NCBI GenBank assembly: GCA_022841665.1
Contig: JALHRB010000004.1
Span: forward strand, 62,001 to 126,000
Reading direction: 5' to 3'
DNA: 64,000 bases
Origin: Pseudolabrys sp.
GTDB taxonomy: Bacteria; Pseudomonadota; Alphaproteobacteria; Rhizobiales; Xanthobacteraceae
Notes under the pieces: model-generated
Database searches by the model: none
Seen by the model: the letters and a program-made list of their open reading frames with translations, nothing else
Told to the model about the DNA's origin: nothing
Shown: positions 24,991 to 33,766 of the stretch, piece by piece
How the letters are laid out: each line of letters starts with the position of its first letter
How positions within the stretch are numbered: the stretch's first letter is position 1
Made by a program: the position numbers and the translations under genes

Positions 24991-25134
24991 GTGTCCCGGG
25001 CGCGGTGCAGCGTGAGCCTTTTGGCGAACGGTGCGCCGCAGACCCGGGACCGTCGCGAATGCCGAGCTTGGGACGGCCCCGGATCTGCGGCGCGTCATAT
25101 CGCTTCGCTCATGCCGCACCGCGTCCGGGGCAGG
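24991..25134. repeat. Intergenic palindromic repeat of a second type
   Basis: The left arm gtgtcccgggcgcggtgcag pairs with the right arm in gccgcaccgcgtccggggcag. Internal arms cggtgcgccgcagacccggg and ccccggatctgcggcgcgt also pair. This gives a long, imperfect hairpin between the ModA-like gene and DUF2948. It could terminate transcription or be a mobile palindromic unit. Confidence 0.6.
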
Positions 25135-25206
25135 GAGCACAAGCGGCCTTGCGGCTGCGGGTGGGCTTGCCTAGGTAGGCCATGAAGGGAGCCGAGGAGC
25201 GCACCG

Positions 25207-25680
25207 ATGGACAACAAAGCGGCCCAGCTTAAATTCGTCGTCCTCGATGAGGAGGATCTGGAGGTCGTCTCCACCCACCTGCAGGACGCCGTCGTGAAGG
25301 TCGCCGACGTGCTCTGGCGGCCGGCCGAAAAGCGCCTGGTCGTGGCGCTCAACCGCTTCGACTGGGAGGGCGCGCAATCGGCTTCCCCCGAATACCGCCG
25401 CCGCCGCTCGGCGCTCCGCTTCGAGCGGGCGCTATCCTGCAAATGCCGCAACGTGGATCAGGCCGCCAAGGACGGGGTGCTCAACCTCCTGGCGGTCGAG
25501 TTTGCCGAGACCGAAGCTCCGTCCGGCGTGGTCACGCTCATCTTTTCCGGCGGGGCGGCGTTGCGACTCGAGGTCGAATGCCTGGAGGCCGAACTGGCCG
25601 ACCTTGGCCCGATGTGGACGACCGCGGCCTGCCCGGCCCATGCCGGGCTGGATGAAGCCAGGCCGGCTACGCGGCGTTAA
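25207..25680 (+). CDS. DUF2948 family protein
   Basis: A 157-residue soluble protein. It starts MDNKAAQLKFVVLDEEDLEV and has the family features VLWRPAEKRLVVALNRFDWE and RRSALRFERALSCKCRNV. DUF2948 proteins are conserved in alphaproteobacteria and are nearly always encoded directly upstream of hisD, as here; their function is unknown. The start ATG 25207 follows AAGGGAGCCGAGG. About 490 nt, including a small secreted-protein gene and a terminator, lie between it and hisD, more than is usual. Confidence 0.88.
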   Translation: MDNKAAQLKFVVLDEEDLEVVSTHLQDAVVKVADVLWRPAEKRLVVALNRFDWEGAQSASPEYRRRRSALRFERALSCKCRNVDQAAKDGVLNLLAVEFAETEAPSGVVTLIFSGGAALRLEVECLEAELADLGPMWTTAACPAHAGLDEARPATRR

Positions 25681-25784
25681 CGGCCGCCACACTGCAATAG
25701 ATTCTGGTTCAGAACCCGCCCGGCGGATTGATATTTGCCGGTTCCGGTGGCGTAGTGGCCCCGCTTCTCAAACAGGGGTCGACC

Positions 25785-26027
25785 ATGCGCAAACTGATTC
25801 TCGCCGCCGGGCTGCTGCTCGGCGTGGCGTTGCTCGGCGGAACGCCGGCCAAAGCCGAACTCGGCTGCGTCTGCGCCAAGCTTGGCGCGCCGCTTCTCTG
25901 CACCTCCGGGGTCACCGCCTGCACGATGCAGGGTGGCGGCGCTTGCGTGCTGCCGTGCGACTACCAAGCGCCGGCAAAGAAGAAGATGGCCAAGGCTAAG
26001 GCCAAGGCGACGAAGAAAAAAATGTAA
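25785..26027 (+). CDS. Small secreted Cys- and Lys-rich protein
   Basis: An 80-residue precursor. Residues 1-25 are a classic signal peptide (MRKLILAAGLLLGVALLGG, cleavage expected after AKA-E). The mature part has five cysteines in about 35 residues (LGCVCAKLGAPLLC, ACTM, ACVLPCDY), then a Lys/Ala tail KKKMAKAKAKATKKKM. It is probably periplasmic with disulphides; the basic tail may bind nucleic acid or anionic surface polymers. I know no family for it. ATG 25785 is chosen over an in-frame upstream start at 25728 because it begins the signal peptide. Confidence 0.65.
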   Translation: MRKLILAAGLLLGVALLGGTPAKAELGCVCAKLGAPLLCTSGVTACTMQGGGACVLPCDYQAPAKKKMAKAKAKATKKKM

Positions 26028-26050
26028 CACGGCGTTAGTGCCGGCTGCCG

Positions 26051-26084
26051 AAAGGCTCCGCCTCACGGCGGGGCCTTTGTTTTT
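26051..26084 (+). terminator. Rho-independent terminator
   Basis: The stem aaaggctccgcc / ggcggggccttt with loop tcac is followed by gttttt. It stands 24 nt after the small secreted-protein gene and before hisD, so the two are separate transcripts. Confidence 0.8.
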
Positions 26085-26169
26085 AAGGCTTTGCGGCGCG
26101 CAGGGTTGACGGCAGGGCGCGCATAACCCATTGACCTATATAAAGGTCAGGGCCCGCGGGACCGAACTC

Positions 26170-27465
26170 ATGCCGCTGCGTTTGGACAGTCAAAGCGCCG
26201 ATTTTGCCGAGCGTTTCCGCGCTCTGCTGGCGGTCAAGCGCGAGGCCGCGCAGGACGTCGAGCAGGCGGTGCGCGGCATCATCGCCGACGTCGCGGCGCG
26301 CGGCGACGAGGCGCTGATCGAACTGACGGCGAAGTTCGACCGGCTCGACCTGCGCAAGGCCGGCATCCGCGTGACCGCCGCCGAGATCGACGCCGCCGCG
26401 CAGGCATGCGACCCGCAGGCGCTCGCCGCGCTCAAGCTCGCGCGCGACCGCATCGAAGCCTATCACCTCAAGCAGAAGCCCAAGGACGAGCGCTGGACCG
26501 ACGCGCTCGGCGTCGAGATGGGCGCCAAGTGGACGGCGATCGAGGCCGCCGGCCTCTACGTGCCGGGCGGCACGGCGGCCTATCCGTCCTCGGTGCTGAT
26601 GAACGCCGTGCCGGCCAAGGTCGCCGGCTGCCCGCGGCTGGTCATGGTGGTGCCGGCGCCGGACGGCCGGCTCAGCCCCCTGGTGCTGGCGGCGGCCAAG
26701 CTCGCCGGCGTCGACGAGGTCTACCGCGTCGGCGGCGCCCAAGCGGTCGCCGCGCTCGCCTACGGCACCCCCACCATCGCCCCCGTCGCCAAGATCGTCG
26801 GCCCGGGCAATGCCTATGTCGCCGCCGCCAAGCGCCTCGTCTTCGGCAAGGTCGGCATCGATATGATCGCCGGTCCGTCCGAGGTGCTCATTCTCGCTGA
26901 CAAGACGGGCAATGCCGACTGGATCGCCGCCGATCTTTTGGCGCAGGCCGAACACGACGTCAGCGCGCAGTCGATCCTGATCACCGACGACGCCGCGCTC
27001 GCCGCCGAGGTCGAGAAGGCGGTCGAGTCGCAGCTCAAGACTTTGCCGCGCGCGGATGTCGCCGGCGCGTCGTGGCGCGACTTCGGCGCCATCGTCATGG
27101 TGCCGAAGCTTGCCGACGCCGTGCCGCTGGTCGACGCGCTGGCGCCCGAGCATCTTGAGATCGCTGCCGAAGACGCCGAGGCGCTGACCGCGCGTATCCG
27201 CAATGCCGGCGCGATCTTCATCGGCGCGCACACGCCCGAAGCCATCGGCGATTACGTCGCCGGCTCCAACCACGTGCTGCCGACGGCGCGCTCGGCGCGC
27301 TTCTCCTCGGGCTTGAGCGTGCTCGACTTCATGAAGCGCACGTCGCTCTTGAAATGCGGCCCCGATCAGCTGCGCGCGCTCGGACCCGCGGCCATCGCGC
27401 TCGGCGAAGCGGAAGGACTGAGCGCGCACGCCCGCTCGGTGGCGATCCGCCTCAATCTGCGATGA
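26170..27465 (+). CDS. hisD: Histidinol dehydrogenase
   Basis: A 431-residue zinc enzyme that oxidises L-histidinol to L-histidine in two NAD-dependent steps, the end of histidine synthesis. Family signatures are clear: [64 protein letters not shown] and [13 protein letters not shown], the last carrying the Gln-His zinc ligands. [19 protein letters not shown] is the C-terminal catalytic stretch. ATG 26170 is chosen; the open frame extends upstream to 26131 without a better start. The stop overlaps the UPF0262 start as ATGA. Confidence 0.97.
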   Translation: MPLRLDSQSADFAERFRALLAVKREAAQDVEQAVRGIIADVAARGDEALIELTAKFDRLDLRKAGIRVTAAEIDAAAQACDPQALAALKLARDRIEAYHLKQKPKDERWTDALGVEMGAKWTAIEAAGLYVPGGTAAYPSSVLMNAVPAKVAGCPRLVMVVPAPDGRLSPLVLAAAKLAGVDEVYRVGGAQAVAALAYGTPTIAPVAKIVGPGNAYVAAAKRLVFGKVGIDMIAGPSEVLILADKTGNADWIAADLLAQAEHDVSAQSILITDDAALAAEVEKAVESQLKTLPRADVAGASWRDFGAIVMVPKLADAVPLVDALAPEHLEIAAEDAEALTARIRNAGAIFIGAHTPEAIGDYVAGSNHVLPTARSARFSSGLSVLDFMKRTSLLKCGPDQLRALGPAAIALGEAEGLSAHARSVAIRLNLR

Positions 27466-27956
27466 ACCCCAGCAAACCTCACGCCGGCGGCAAGCAGCGC
27501 CTCGTTGCGGTCACGCTCGATGAGGAATCGATCGGCCGCTCCAACCCGGACGTCGAGCACGAGCGGCAGGTCGCGATCTACGATCTCCTGGAGCAGAACA
27601 TGTTCGCGCCGGTCGGCCATGCCGGCGGTCCTTACGCGCTGTTCCTCTCCATCAACGGCAACCGGCTGGTCTTCGACATCCGCCAGGAGGACGGCAAGCC
27701 GGTGGTCGCGCATCTGTTTTCGCTGACGCCGCTGCGGCGGATCGTGAAGGACTACTACATGATCTGCGACAGCTACTATCAGGCGATCCGCACCGCCACG
27801 CCCGACAAGATCGAGGCGATCGACATGGGCCGCCGCGGCATCCACAACGAGGGCTCGCGCATCCTGATGGAGCGGCTGAAGGACAAGGTGAAGATCGACG
27901 TCGATACCGCGCGCCGCCTGTTCACGCTGATCTGCGTGCTGCATTGGAAGGGGTGA
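27462..27956 (+). CDS. UPF0262 family protein
   Basis: A 164-residue soluble protein of unknown function, conserved in alphaproteobacteria next to hisD. Characteristic segments are [35 protein letters not shown] and [16 protein letters not shown]. It is translationally coupled to hisD by a 4-nt ATGA overlap. Nothing in it suggests a catalytic site. A repeat of about 80 nt separates it from the next gene of the conserved cluster. Confidence 0.92.
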   Translation: MNPSKPHAGGKQRLVAVTLDEESIGRSNPDVEHERQVAIYDLLEQNMFAPVGHAGGPYALFLSINGNRLVFDIRQEDGKPVVAHLFSLTPLRRIVKDYYMICDSYYQAIRTATPDKIEAIDMGRRGIHNEGSRILMERLKDKVKIDVDTARRLFTLICVLHWKG

Positions 27957-27989
27957 CGCAGTGTCACGCAGGCCCTATCTCACACTCCG

Positions 27990-28072
27990 CTCATTCCCGC
28001 GAAAGCGGGAATCCAGCGCGGCATATGACGTAACTGCAATGCCGCTCCGGGTCCCCGCTTTCGAGGGGACGA
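27990..28072. repeat. Intergenic palindromic repeat, copy 3
   Basis: The left arm ctcattcccgcgaaagcggg and the right arm gtccccgctttcgaggggac are related to copies 1 and 2 at their outer ends (ccgcgaaagcgg / ccccgctttcg). It lies between the UPF0262 gene and the phosphatase gene. Confidence 0.65.
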
Positions 28073-28084
28073 ACGGAGAGTAAA

Positions 28085-28549
28085 TTGGCCGCCGAGCGCT
28101 CCTCGCGCCCCCAGGCGGTGCTATTCGCCTGCGGCCAGAACGCGGTGCGCTCGCCGATGGCCGCCGGCCTGTTCCGCGAATTGTTCGGCAAGTCGGTCTA
28201 TGTCGCCTCCGCCGGCGTGCAGAAGGGCGAACTCGATCCTTTCGTGGTCGCGGTGATGGAGGAGATCGGCATCGACATCGCACGCCACAAGCCGGCGACC
28301 TTCGAGGACCTCGAGGATATGGAAGGGCTCAACTTCGACCTGATCGTCACGCTGTCGCCGCCCGCGCACCACAAGGCGCTGGAGTTGACCCGCACCATCG
28401 CCTCCGAGGTTGAGTATTGGCCGACCGTCGATCCCACCGCCGCCGAGGGCAGCCGCGAGCAGAAGCTCGATGCCTACCGGCAGGTGCGCGACCAATTGAT
28501 GAAGCAAATCCGGGCGCGCTTCGGGCGGTCCGGCTCGGTTAACGAGTGA
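28085..28549 (+). CDS. Low-molecular-weight phosphatase / ArsC-like protein
   Basis: A 154-residue protein of the low-Mr protein tyrosine phosphatase/arsenate reductase fold. The active-site loop is FACGQNAVRSPMAAGLF (C-X5-R-S), and the general acid is probably the Asp in EYWPTVDPT. The start is TTG 28085, supported by GGAGAG seven nt upstream; no ATG fits. This is the phosphatase usually found after UPF0262 in the hisD cluster of alphaproteobacteria. The substrate is unknown. In related genomes infA often follows; here a repeat and then maf follow. Confidence 0.85.
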   Translation: MAAERSSRPQAVLFACGQNAVRSPMAAGLFRELFGKSVYVASAGVQKGELDPFVVAVMEEIGIDIARHKPATFEDLEDMEGLNFDLIVTLSPPAHHKALELTRTIASEVEYWPTVDPTAAEGSREQKLDAYRQVRDQLMKQIRARFGRSGSVNE

Positions 28550-28560
28550 GCTTAAACGTT

Positions 28561-28650
28561 GTCATGGCCGGGCTCGTCCCGGCCATCCCGCTTAGGAAGG
28601 CACGGCCTTGCCTTGCTTATCGGGGTCACCGGGACAAGCCCGGTGACGAC
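28561..28650. repeat. Intergenic palindromic repeat, third type
   Basis: The left hairpin gtcatggccgggctcgtccc / ggccat and the right part gtcaccgggacaagcccggt form a long inverted structure, a type often called the tcatggccgggctt repeat in Rhizobiales. It sits where infA might be expected, between the phosphatase gene and maf. Confidence 0.65.
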
Positions 28651-28730
28651 AGAGTCACAGATTGTGAACCGCACGCCCTTCCGGTAGTTTCCGCGGCCTG
28701 CTCGTCCCGTCCTGGAATCGCATCGCCCCA

Positions 28731-29354
28731 ATGATCGGCCGTCCCAAATTCGTCCTCGCTTCCGGCTCGCCGCGCCGGCTGGCGCTGATCAATCAGGCCG
28801 GCATCGAGCCGGACGCGCTCAAGCCCGCCGACATCGACGAGACGCCCAAGCGCGGCGAGATTCCGCGCGCCTATGCCAACCGGCTGGCGCGCGCCAAGGC
28901 CGAGGCGGCGCTCGCCAACGTGTCGCTCGACGACGAGTTGCGCGGCGCCTTCATCCTCGCCGCCGATACGGTGGTGGCGGTCGGCCGCCGCATCCTGCCG
29001 AAGGCGGAACTGCTCGACGAGGCGGGCCAGTGCCTGCGTCTCCTGTCCGGCCGCAACCACCGCGTCTACACCTCGATCTGCCTGGTGACGCCGAAGGAGG
29101 CGTTCCGCCAGCGGCTGGTCGAGACGCGCGTGCGCTTCAAGCGCCTGTCGGAAGAGGACATCGAATCCTACCTCGCCTCCGGCGAATGGCGTGGCAAGGC
29201 CGGCGGCTATGCCGCGCAGGGCATCGCCGGCACCTTCATCGTCAAGCTGGTCGGTTCCTATTCGAATGTCGTCGGCCTGCCGCTCTATGAGACCATGCAA
29301 TTGCTCGGCGGCGAGGGCTACCCGATCCGCTTCGGCTGGCTCAACGCGGTCTAG
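28731..29354 (+). CDS. maf: Maf-like nucleoside triphosphate pyrophosphatase
   Basis: A 207-residue protein that hydrolyses non-canonical or canonical NTPs to NMP and diphosphate; Maf proteins limit mis-incorporation and act in septum control. Motifs are intact: [18 protein letters not shown] at the N-terminus, [16 protein letters not shown], and [20 protein letters not shown] near the end. By motif it belongs to the Maf/YceF/YhdE family; dTTPase or m7GTPase preference is not clear. It is normally directly followed by yacG, but here two unrelated genes intervene. Confidence 0.93.
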   Translation: MIGRPKFVLASGSPRRLALINQAGIEPDALKPADIDETPKRGEIPRAYANRLARAKAEAALANVSLDDELRGAFILAADTVVAVGRRILPKAELLDEAGQCLRLLSGRNHRVYTSICLVTPKEAFRQRLVETRVRFKRLSEEDIESYLASGEWRGKAGGYAAQGIAGTFIVKLVGSYSNVVGLPLYETMQLLGGEGYPIRFGWLNAV

Positions 29355-29356
29355 TC

Positions 29357-29461
29357 GTCATTCCGGGACGGCGCGCAGCGCCGGACCCGGAATCCGGATG
29401 CGCGCACGGTCTATGTTCTGGATTCCGGGTTCGCTCGCTGGCGCTCGCGCCCCGGAATGAC
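29357..29461. repeat. Intergenic palindromic repeat, copy 4
   Basis: The left arm gtcattccgggacggcgcgc pairs with gcgctcgcgccccggaatga, and the inner arms acccggaatccgg and ctggattccgggtt pair as well. It marks the left boundary of the two-gene block inserted between maf and yacG. Confidence 0.7.
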
Positions 29462-29475
29462 CAATAATTAGCGCC

Positions 29476-31005
29476 ATGAACATCGCGCTCTGGCTCTCGC
29501 GTTCCGGCCTCAGTCATCCCGCGCTTCCGGCCCTTGCTTCCGGCACGCACGTCGTCGCGACCTATGGCGATCTGGCGGGCCGTGCGGCGCGGCTGGCCGG
29601 CGCGCTGCGCGAGCAGTTCAAGCTCGCGCCGGGCGAGCGCGTGGCGGTCGTCGCCAAGAACACGCCCGCCTATCTCGAATTGCTCTACGGCATCTGGCAC
29701 GCAGGCCTTGCCGCGGTGCCGGCCAATGCCAAGCTGCACGGCGCCGAACTTGGCTACATTTTGGAAAACTCCGGCGCGCGCGTCTGCTTCGTGTCGGAAG
29801 GACTCGATGCCGAGATCGCACCGCATGCACCGACAAGCCTTGAACGCATGATCGTCATCGGCGGCGTCGGCTACGAAGCGCTGTTCGCCGCCGATCCGAT
29901 CGCGGCGGTGCCGCGCACGGGCGACGATTTCGCCTGGCTGTTCTACACCTCGGGCACCACCGGTCGCCCGAAGGGCGCCATGCTCACGCATCGCAATTTG
30001 GCGGCGGCGAGCTTTGCCTATGCCATGGAGGTCGATCCGATCGCGCCCGGCGATGCGATCGTGCACGCCGCGCCGATGAGCCACGGGTCCGGCCTCTACA
30101 TCATGGCGCATGTTGCGCGCCTCGGCGTGCAAGTGGTGCCGGAATCGGGCGGCTTCGAGCCTGAGGAGATTTTCGGTCTGTTCGACGCCTGGCCGCGCGC
30201 GTCGATGTTCGCCGCGCCGACCATGATCAAGCGGCTGGTCGCGTGCCCGAACGACTGCCGCGTGGAGAACATCCGCACGCTGATCTGGGGCGGCGCGCCG
30301 ATGTATGTCGAGGACGCGCTCGCCGCGCTCGACCGCTTCGGTCCGCGGCTCGCGCAAATTTACGGGCAGGGCGAAGCGCCCATGACCATCACCACGCTTT
30401 CGAAGCAGGACATTGCCGACCGCGCGCATCCGCGCTGGCGCGAACGGCTGGCCTCGGCCGGCCGTCCTTATGCGAGCGTCGAGGTAACGATCGCCGATGC
30501 GCAAGACCTTCCCCTGCCAGCGGGCGCGATGGGCGAAATCCTTTGCCGTGGCGATGTCGTGATGCCGGGCTACTGGCAGAACGCGGAGGCCAGCCGCGCG
30601 GCGCTGCGCAGCGGCTGGCTGCACACCGGCGACGTCGGCGCCTTCGACACGGAAGGCTACCTGCATCTCAAGGACCGCTCCAAGGACCTGATCATCTCCG
30701 GCGGCTCCAACATCTATCCGCGCGAGGTCGAGGAGGTGCTGCTCATGCACCCGCAGGTGCGCGAGGTCTCCGTCATCGGCCGCCCCGACCGCGAATGGGG
30801 CGAGTTGGTGGTCGCCTACGTGGTCGGCGATGCGAGCCCGGCAGCGCTCGATGCGCTCTGCCTCGAGCGCATCGCGCGCTTCAAGCGCCCGAAGGACTAT
30901 GTCTTCGTCGGCGCGCTGCCGAAGAACAATTACGGCAAGATCCTCAAGACGGAGCTACGCGCCGCCGACGCAAAGCGCGCGGAAAATATGGGCATTCCGG
31001 GCTAG
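29476..31005 (+). CDS. Acyl-CoA synthetase (AMP-binding family)
   Basis: A 509-residue ANL-superfamily enzyme that would activate a carboxylic acid to its acyl-AMP and then acyl-CoA. The P-loop FYTSGTTGRPKGAMLTH lies near residue 160. The A5 motif IYGQGEAPMTITTL and the hinge/A8 segment HTGDVGAFDTEGYLHLKDRS followed by GSNIYPREVEEVL are present, and the catalytic lysine is in NYGKILKTEL. The acid substrate cannot be read; long-chain, aromatic and malonyl types share these motifs. It is 78 nt upstream of a LigB-type dioxygenase, which makes an aromatic acid plausible. The pair sits between maf and yacG and looks inserted. Confidence 0.9.
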   Translation: MNIALWLSRSGLSHPALPALASGTHVVATYGDLAGRAARLAGALREQFKLAPGERVAVVAKNTPAYLELLYGIWHAGLAAVPANAKLHGAELGYILENSGARVCFVSEGLDAEIAPHAPTSLERMIVIGGVGYEALFAADPIAAVPRTGDDFAWLFYTSGTTGRPKGAMLTHRNLAAASFAYAMEVDPIAPGDAIVHAAPMSHGSGLYIMAHVARLGVQVVPESGGFEPEEIFGLFDAWPRASMFAAPTMIKRLVACPNDCRVENIRTLIWGGAPMYVEDALAALDRFGPRLAQIYGQGEAPMTITTLSKQDIADRAHPRWRERLASAGRPYASVEVTIADAQDLPLPAGAMGEILCRGDVVMPGYWQNAEASRAALRSGWLHTGDVGAFDTEGYLHLKDRSKDLIISGGSNIYPREVEEVLLMHPQVREVSVIGRPDREWGELVVAYVVGDASPAALDALCLERIARFKRPKDYVFVGALPKNNYGKILKTELRAADAKRAENMGIPG

Positions 31006-31083
31006 TAAATCGGGGTTGATGTGGGCTTCCGGCTGGCCTATTCCTAAGGTCCATAAATATGACCTTTCTGGAGTGGACGCGCC

Positions 31084-32073
31084 ATGGCCGACATCGTGCT
31101 CGCAATCGGAACCTCGCATAGCCCGCTTCTGAACAGTCCGGCCGAGGATTATCCCAAGCACGCCGCCATCGACGCTTCCGGCCGCAAGCTGCTCGACAAG
31201 AACGGCAAGCCCTGCACCTACGGCGACCTCTTGGAAAGGGCCGACCCTTCCATCAAGAGCCAGATCGAGCCCAAGGTGCTGGAGGAGCGCTCGGCCCGCT
31301 GCACGGCCAACATCGAACGGCTGTCGCGCGAGATGGCCGACGCCAGGCTCGACGCGCTCATCATCATCGGCGACGACCAGCACGAGCAGTTCTTCGACGA
31401 CAACATGCCGGCGATCCTGATCTATTGGGGCGAAACGATCGAGAACAACCTGCTCCACATGGACGAGGACGCGCCGCAGTTCTGGCGCAAGGCGCGATCG
31501 CAGTATCACGAGACCGCGCAGCCGCGGCAGTACCCGGTCGACGCCAAGCTCGGCCTGCACTTGATCGAAAGCCTGATCGAGCAGGGCTTCGACATCAGCC
31601 AGGCCAAGCGGCTCTCGAAGGAGCACGGCGAAGGCCACGCCTTCGGCTTCGTGCACCGGCGCATGATGGACGACGCGCACATCGTTCCGATCGTGCCGGT
31701 CGCGCTCAACACCTACTTTCCGCCCAATCAGCCGCGCCCGCGCCGCTGCTACGAACTGGGCAAAGCGATCCGCGCGGCAGTGCGCAGCGGCCCGAGCGGC
31801 CGCGTCGGCATCCTCGCCTCCGGGGGCTTGAGCCACTTCACCATCGACGAAGAGCTCGACCGCGGCGTGCTCGATGCCTGTAAGACGAACGACGCCGAGG
31901 CGCTATGCGCGATCCCGGTCTCGAAGCTCAACTCCGGCTCGTCCGAAATTCGCAACTGGATCACGGTCGCCGGCGCCGCCTCGCACCTCAACAATGCCTG
32001 GCAGGAGTACATCCCCTGCTATCGTTCGGCCGCCGGCACCGGCTGTGGCATGGGTTTTACGGTCTGGAAATAG
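31084..32073 (+). CDS. Class III extradiol ring-cleavage dioxygenase (LigB-type)
   Basis: A 329-residue protein of the LigB superfamily, Fe(II)-dependent dioxygenases that open catechol-type rings. The expected His-rich sites are seen: GTSHSPLLNSP at the N-terminus, IIGDDQHEQFFDD near residue 97, KEHGEGHAFGFVHRR near 180 and LASGGLSHFTIDEELDRG near 245. Closest characterised relatives are protocatechuate 4,5-dioxygenase beta subunits and gallate-type dioxygenases. No separate small LigA-type alpha subunit is adjacent, so it may act alone. Together with the upstream acyl-CoA synthetase it suggests a short aromatic catabolic unit, although other pathway genes are absent here. Confidence 0.85.
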   Translation: MADIVLAIGTSHSPLLNSPAEDYPKHAAIDASGRKLLDKNGKPCTYGDLLERADPSIKSQIEPKVLEERSARCTANIERLSREMADARLDALIIIGDDQHEQFFDDNMPAILIYWGETIENNLLHMDEDAPQFWRKARSQYHETAQPRQYPVDAKLGLHLIESLIEQGFDISQAKRLSKEHGEGHAFGFVHRRMMDDAHIVPIVPVALNTYFPPNQPRPRRCYELGKAIRAAVRSGPSGRVGILASGGLSHFTIDEELDRGVLDACKTNDAEALCAIPVSKLNSGSSEIRNWITVAGAASHLNNAWQEYIPCYRSAAGTGCGMGFTVWK

Positions 32074-32100
32074 CGCCGGAATCGTGCGAACTGATGCGGC

Positions 32101-32313
32101 ATGAACGCGATGGAGCGCCAAAAAGCCGAGGCCGCGGGCTGCCCGATCTGCGGCAAGCCGCGCCTTGAGGCGTTCAAGCCGTTCTGCTCCAAGCGCTGCG
32201 CCGACATCGACCTCAACCGCTGGCTCAGCGGTGTCTATGCCGTGCCGGTGAAGGAAGATGAGGACGAGGACGGCAGCCATCCGGCCGAGCCGGGCGAGGG
32301 GGAGCGGTCATGA
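32101..32313 (+). CDS. yacG: Zinc-binding DNA gyrase inhibitor YacG
   Basis: A 70-residue protein with one zinc finger: [16 protein letters not shown] then [13 protein letters not shown], giving C-X2-C...C-X3-C. YacG binds GyrB and inhibits DNA gyrase. The acidic C-terminus ([17 protein letters not shown]) is normal for alphaproteobacterial members. The start is ATG 32101 (a second ATG at 32110). Its stop overlaps the start of the ThDP alpha gene by ATGA, so a housekeeping gyrase modulator is coupled to a metabolic enzyme. Confidence 0.93.
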   Translation: MNAMERQKAEAAGCPICGKPRLEAFKPFCSKRCADIDLNRWLSGVYAVPVKEDEDEDGSHPAEPGEGERS

Positions 32314-32837
32314 ACGTCGTCTCGGCGCCGCTGTGGCCCGACCGCTTGTTCGACGTGTTCAAGCGCTCCGACATCCGCCAGGTCGGTTATGTGCCGGACG
32401 CCGGCCACGCCCGGCTGATCGAGCGCTGCCGCGCCGATGCCGGCATCCGCGACGTCGTGCTCACCACCGAGGAGGAAGGCGTGGCGCTGGCCGCCGGCGC
32501 CTGGCTCGGCGGGATGCGCGCCGCGCTGCTGATGCAGTCGAGCGGGCTCGGCAACTGCATCAACATGCTGTCGCTCGCACGCTCTTGCCGCTTTCCGCTG
32601 CTGATGGTCATCACCATGCGCGGCGAGTGGGAGGAGTTCAATCCCTGGCAGGAGCCGATGGGGTCGATCGTCGATCCGGTGCTGAAACTGTGCGAGGCCG
32701 AGGTCTACCGCGCGCGCAAGCCCGACGAGGTCGAGGGCTTGGCCGAGCGCGCCGTGCAGCACGCCTTCGGCGACGAGCGCATCGCCGCGCTGGTGCTGTC
32801 GCAGGAACTGATCGGCCGCAAGGTGTGGACCAAATGA
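32310..32837 (+). CDS. ThDP-dependent decarboxylase-like protein, alpha (PYR) subunit
   Basis: A 175-residue protein that equals the pyrimidine-binding domain of ThDP enzymes, related to the alpha subunit of sulfopyruvate and phosphonopyruvate decarboxylases. The catalytic glutamate is in [36 protein letters not shown] and [18 protein letters not shown] are typical of this subfamily. It needs the beta subunit encoded next (ATGA overlap). The substrate is a 2-oxo acid; which one is not known. No sulfonate or phosphonate genes adjoin it; the ptx operon is about 16 kb away. Confidence 0.85.
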   Translation: MNVVSAPLWPDRLFDVFKRSDIRQVGYVPDAGHARLIERCRADAGIRDVVLTTEEEGVALAAGAWLGGMRAALLMQSSGLGNCINMLSLARSCRFPLLMVITMRGEWEEFNPWQEPMGSIVDPVLKLCEAEVYRARKPDEVEGLAERAVQHAFGDERIAALVLSQELIGRKVWTK

Positions 32838-33403
32838 GTCTGGAACGCCGCGCCGCCATGGCCGCGCTGCTCGCCGGCCGCGATGACGACCTGCTGGTCG
32901 TGCCCGGCCTCGGCTCGACCTGCTGGGATCTCGCGGCCGCCGGCGACAACGACCGCAATTTCTATCTGTGGGGCGCCATGGGCGGCGCCGCCATGATCGG
33001 CCTTGGGCTCGCGCTGGCGCAGCCGGGCAAGCGCGTCGCCGTCATCACCGGCGACGGCGAGATGCTGATGGGGCTGGGGGCTCTCGCCACCATCGGCATC
33101 CAGCAGCCGCAGAATCTCGCCGTGGTCGTCTTCGACAACGGCGTCTATGGCGAGACCGGCATGCAGGCGAGCCACACCCAAAGCGGCGTCGATCTGGTGG
33201 CGGCCGCGCGCGCCTGCGGGATCGGGACGTGCCTGGACGTGCGGGACGAGGCGGGCCTTGCCGACCTCGCCGGCCGGCTGAAAGCCTTGGCCGGGCCGCT
33301 GTTCGCGCGCGTGGCCATCGACCCCGCCGAGCCGCCGCGGGTGCTGCCGGAGCGCGACGGGGTCGTCCTCAAGCAGCGCTTCCGCGCCGCCATCGGCCTC
33401 TAA
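32834..33403 (+). CDS. ThDP-dependent decarboxylase-like protein, beta (PP) subunit
   Basis: A 189-residue partner carrying the diphosphate-binding domain: the ThDP motif runs from VITGDGEMLMGLGALATIG (GDG) to AVVVFDNGVYGETG (the N at the expected 25-30 spacing). Together with the alpha subunit it forms one active site. Start ATG 32834 overlaps the alpha stop as ATGA; the larger open frame from 32258 runs over the alpha gene. Its end is 101 nt before tRNA-Phe. Confidence 0.87.
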   Translation: MSLERRAAMAALLAGRDDDLLVVPGLGSTCWDLAAAGDNDRNFYLWGAMGGAAMIGLGLALAQPGKRVAVITGDGEMLMGLGALATIGIQQPQNLAVVVFDNGVYGETGMQASHTQSGVDLVAAARACGIGTCLDVRDEAGLADLAGRLKALAGPLFARVAIDPAEPPRVLPERDGVVLKQRFRAAIGL

Positions 33404-33503
33404 GTCCTTGGTTTTCCGGGCTTGCGGCCGTTCTGGACAGGCCGGTATCCGCCCTTTATAAAGCCCGCGCTCTGCTTGTCCGCCGGTTCTGGGCGGGCTC
33501 GGC

Positions 33504-33579
33504 GCCCAGGTAGCTCAGTTGGTAGAGCATGCGATTGAAAATCGCAGTGTCGGTGGTTCGATTCCGCCCCTGGGCACCA
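33504..33579 (+). tRNA. tRNA-Phe (GAA anticodon)
   Basis: A complete 76-nt gene with encoded CCA. The acceptor stem GCCCAGG pairs with CCTGGGC, then A and CCA. The D-arm is GCTCAGTTGGTAGAGC. The anticodon stem TGCGA/TCGCA encloses loop TTGAAAA with anticodon GAA. The T-arm CGGTGGTTCGATTCCGCC is regular. No repeat of its 3' end was found nearby, unlike tRNA-Thr. Confidence 0.96.
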
Positions 33580-33766
33580 TTCCTATCTCATAGTTTCTCA
33601 TAACCCGGCCGGAATTTGGTTTAGCGCCTCTCGTGTCTCTGCGCTGCGATGTCCAGGTGAGCGAGAACCGCCGGCGTTCGGGCGGATAGGCTGGCGTGAC
33701 TAAAGTCCGACGGTCTGCTCTTGCTCGCCCACGAATACTCGCCGAAATAGTCGCTGGTAATGCAGT

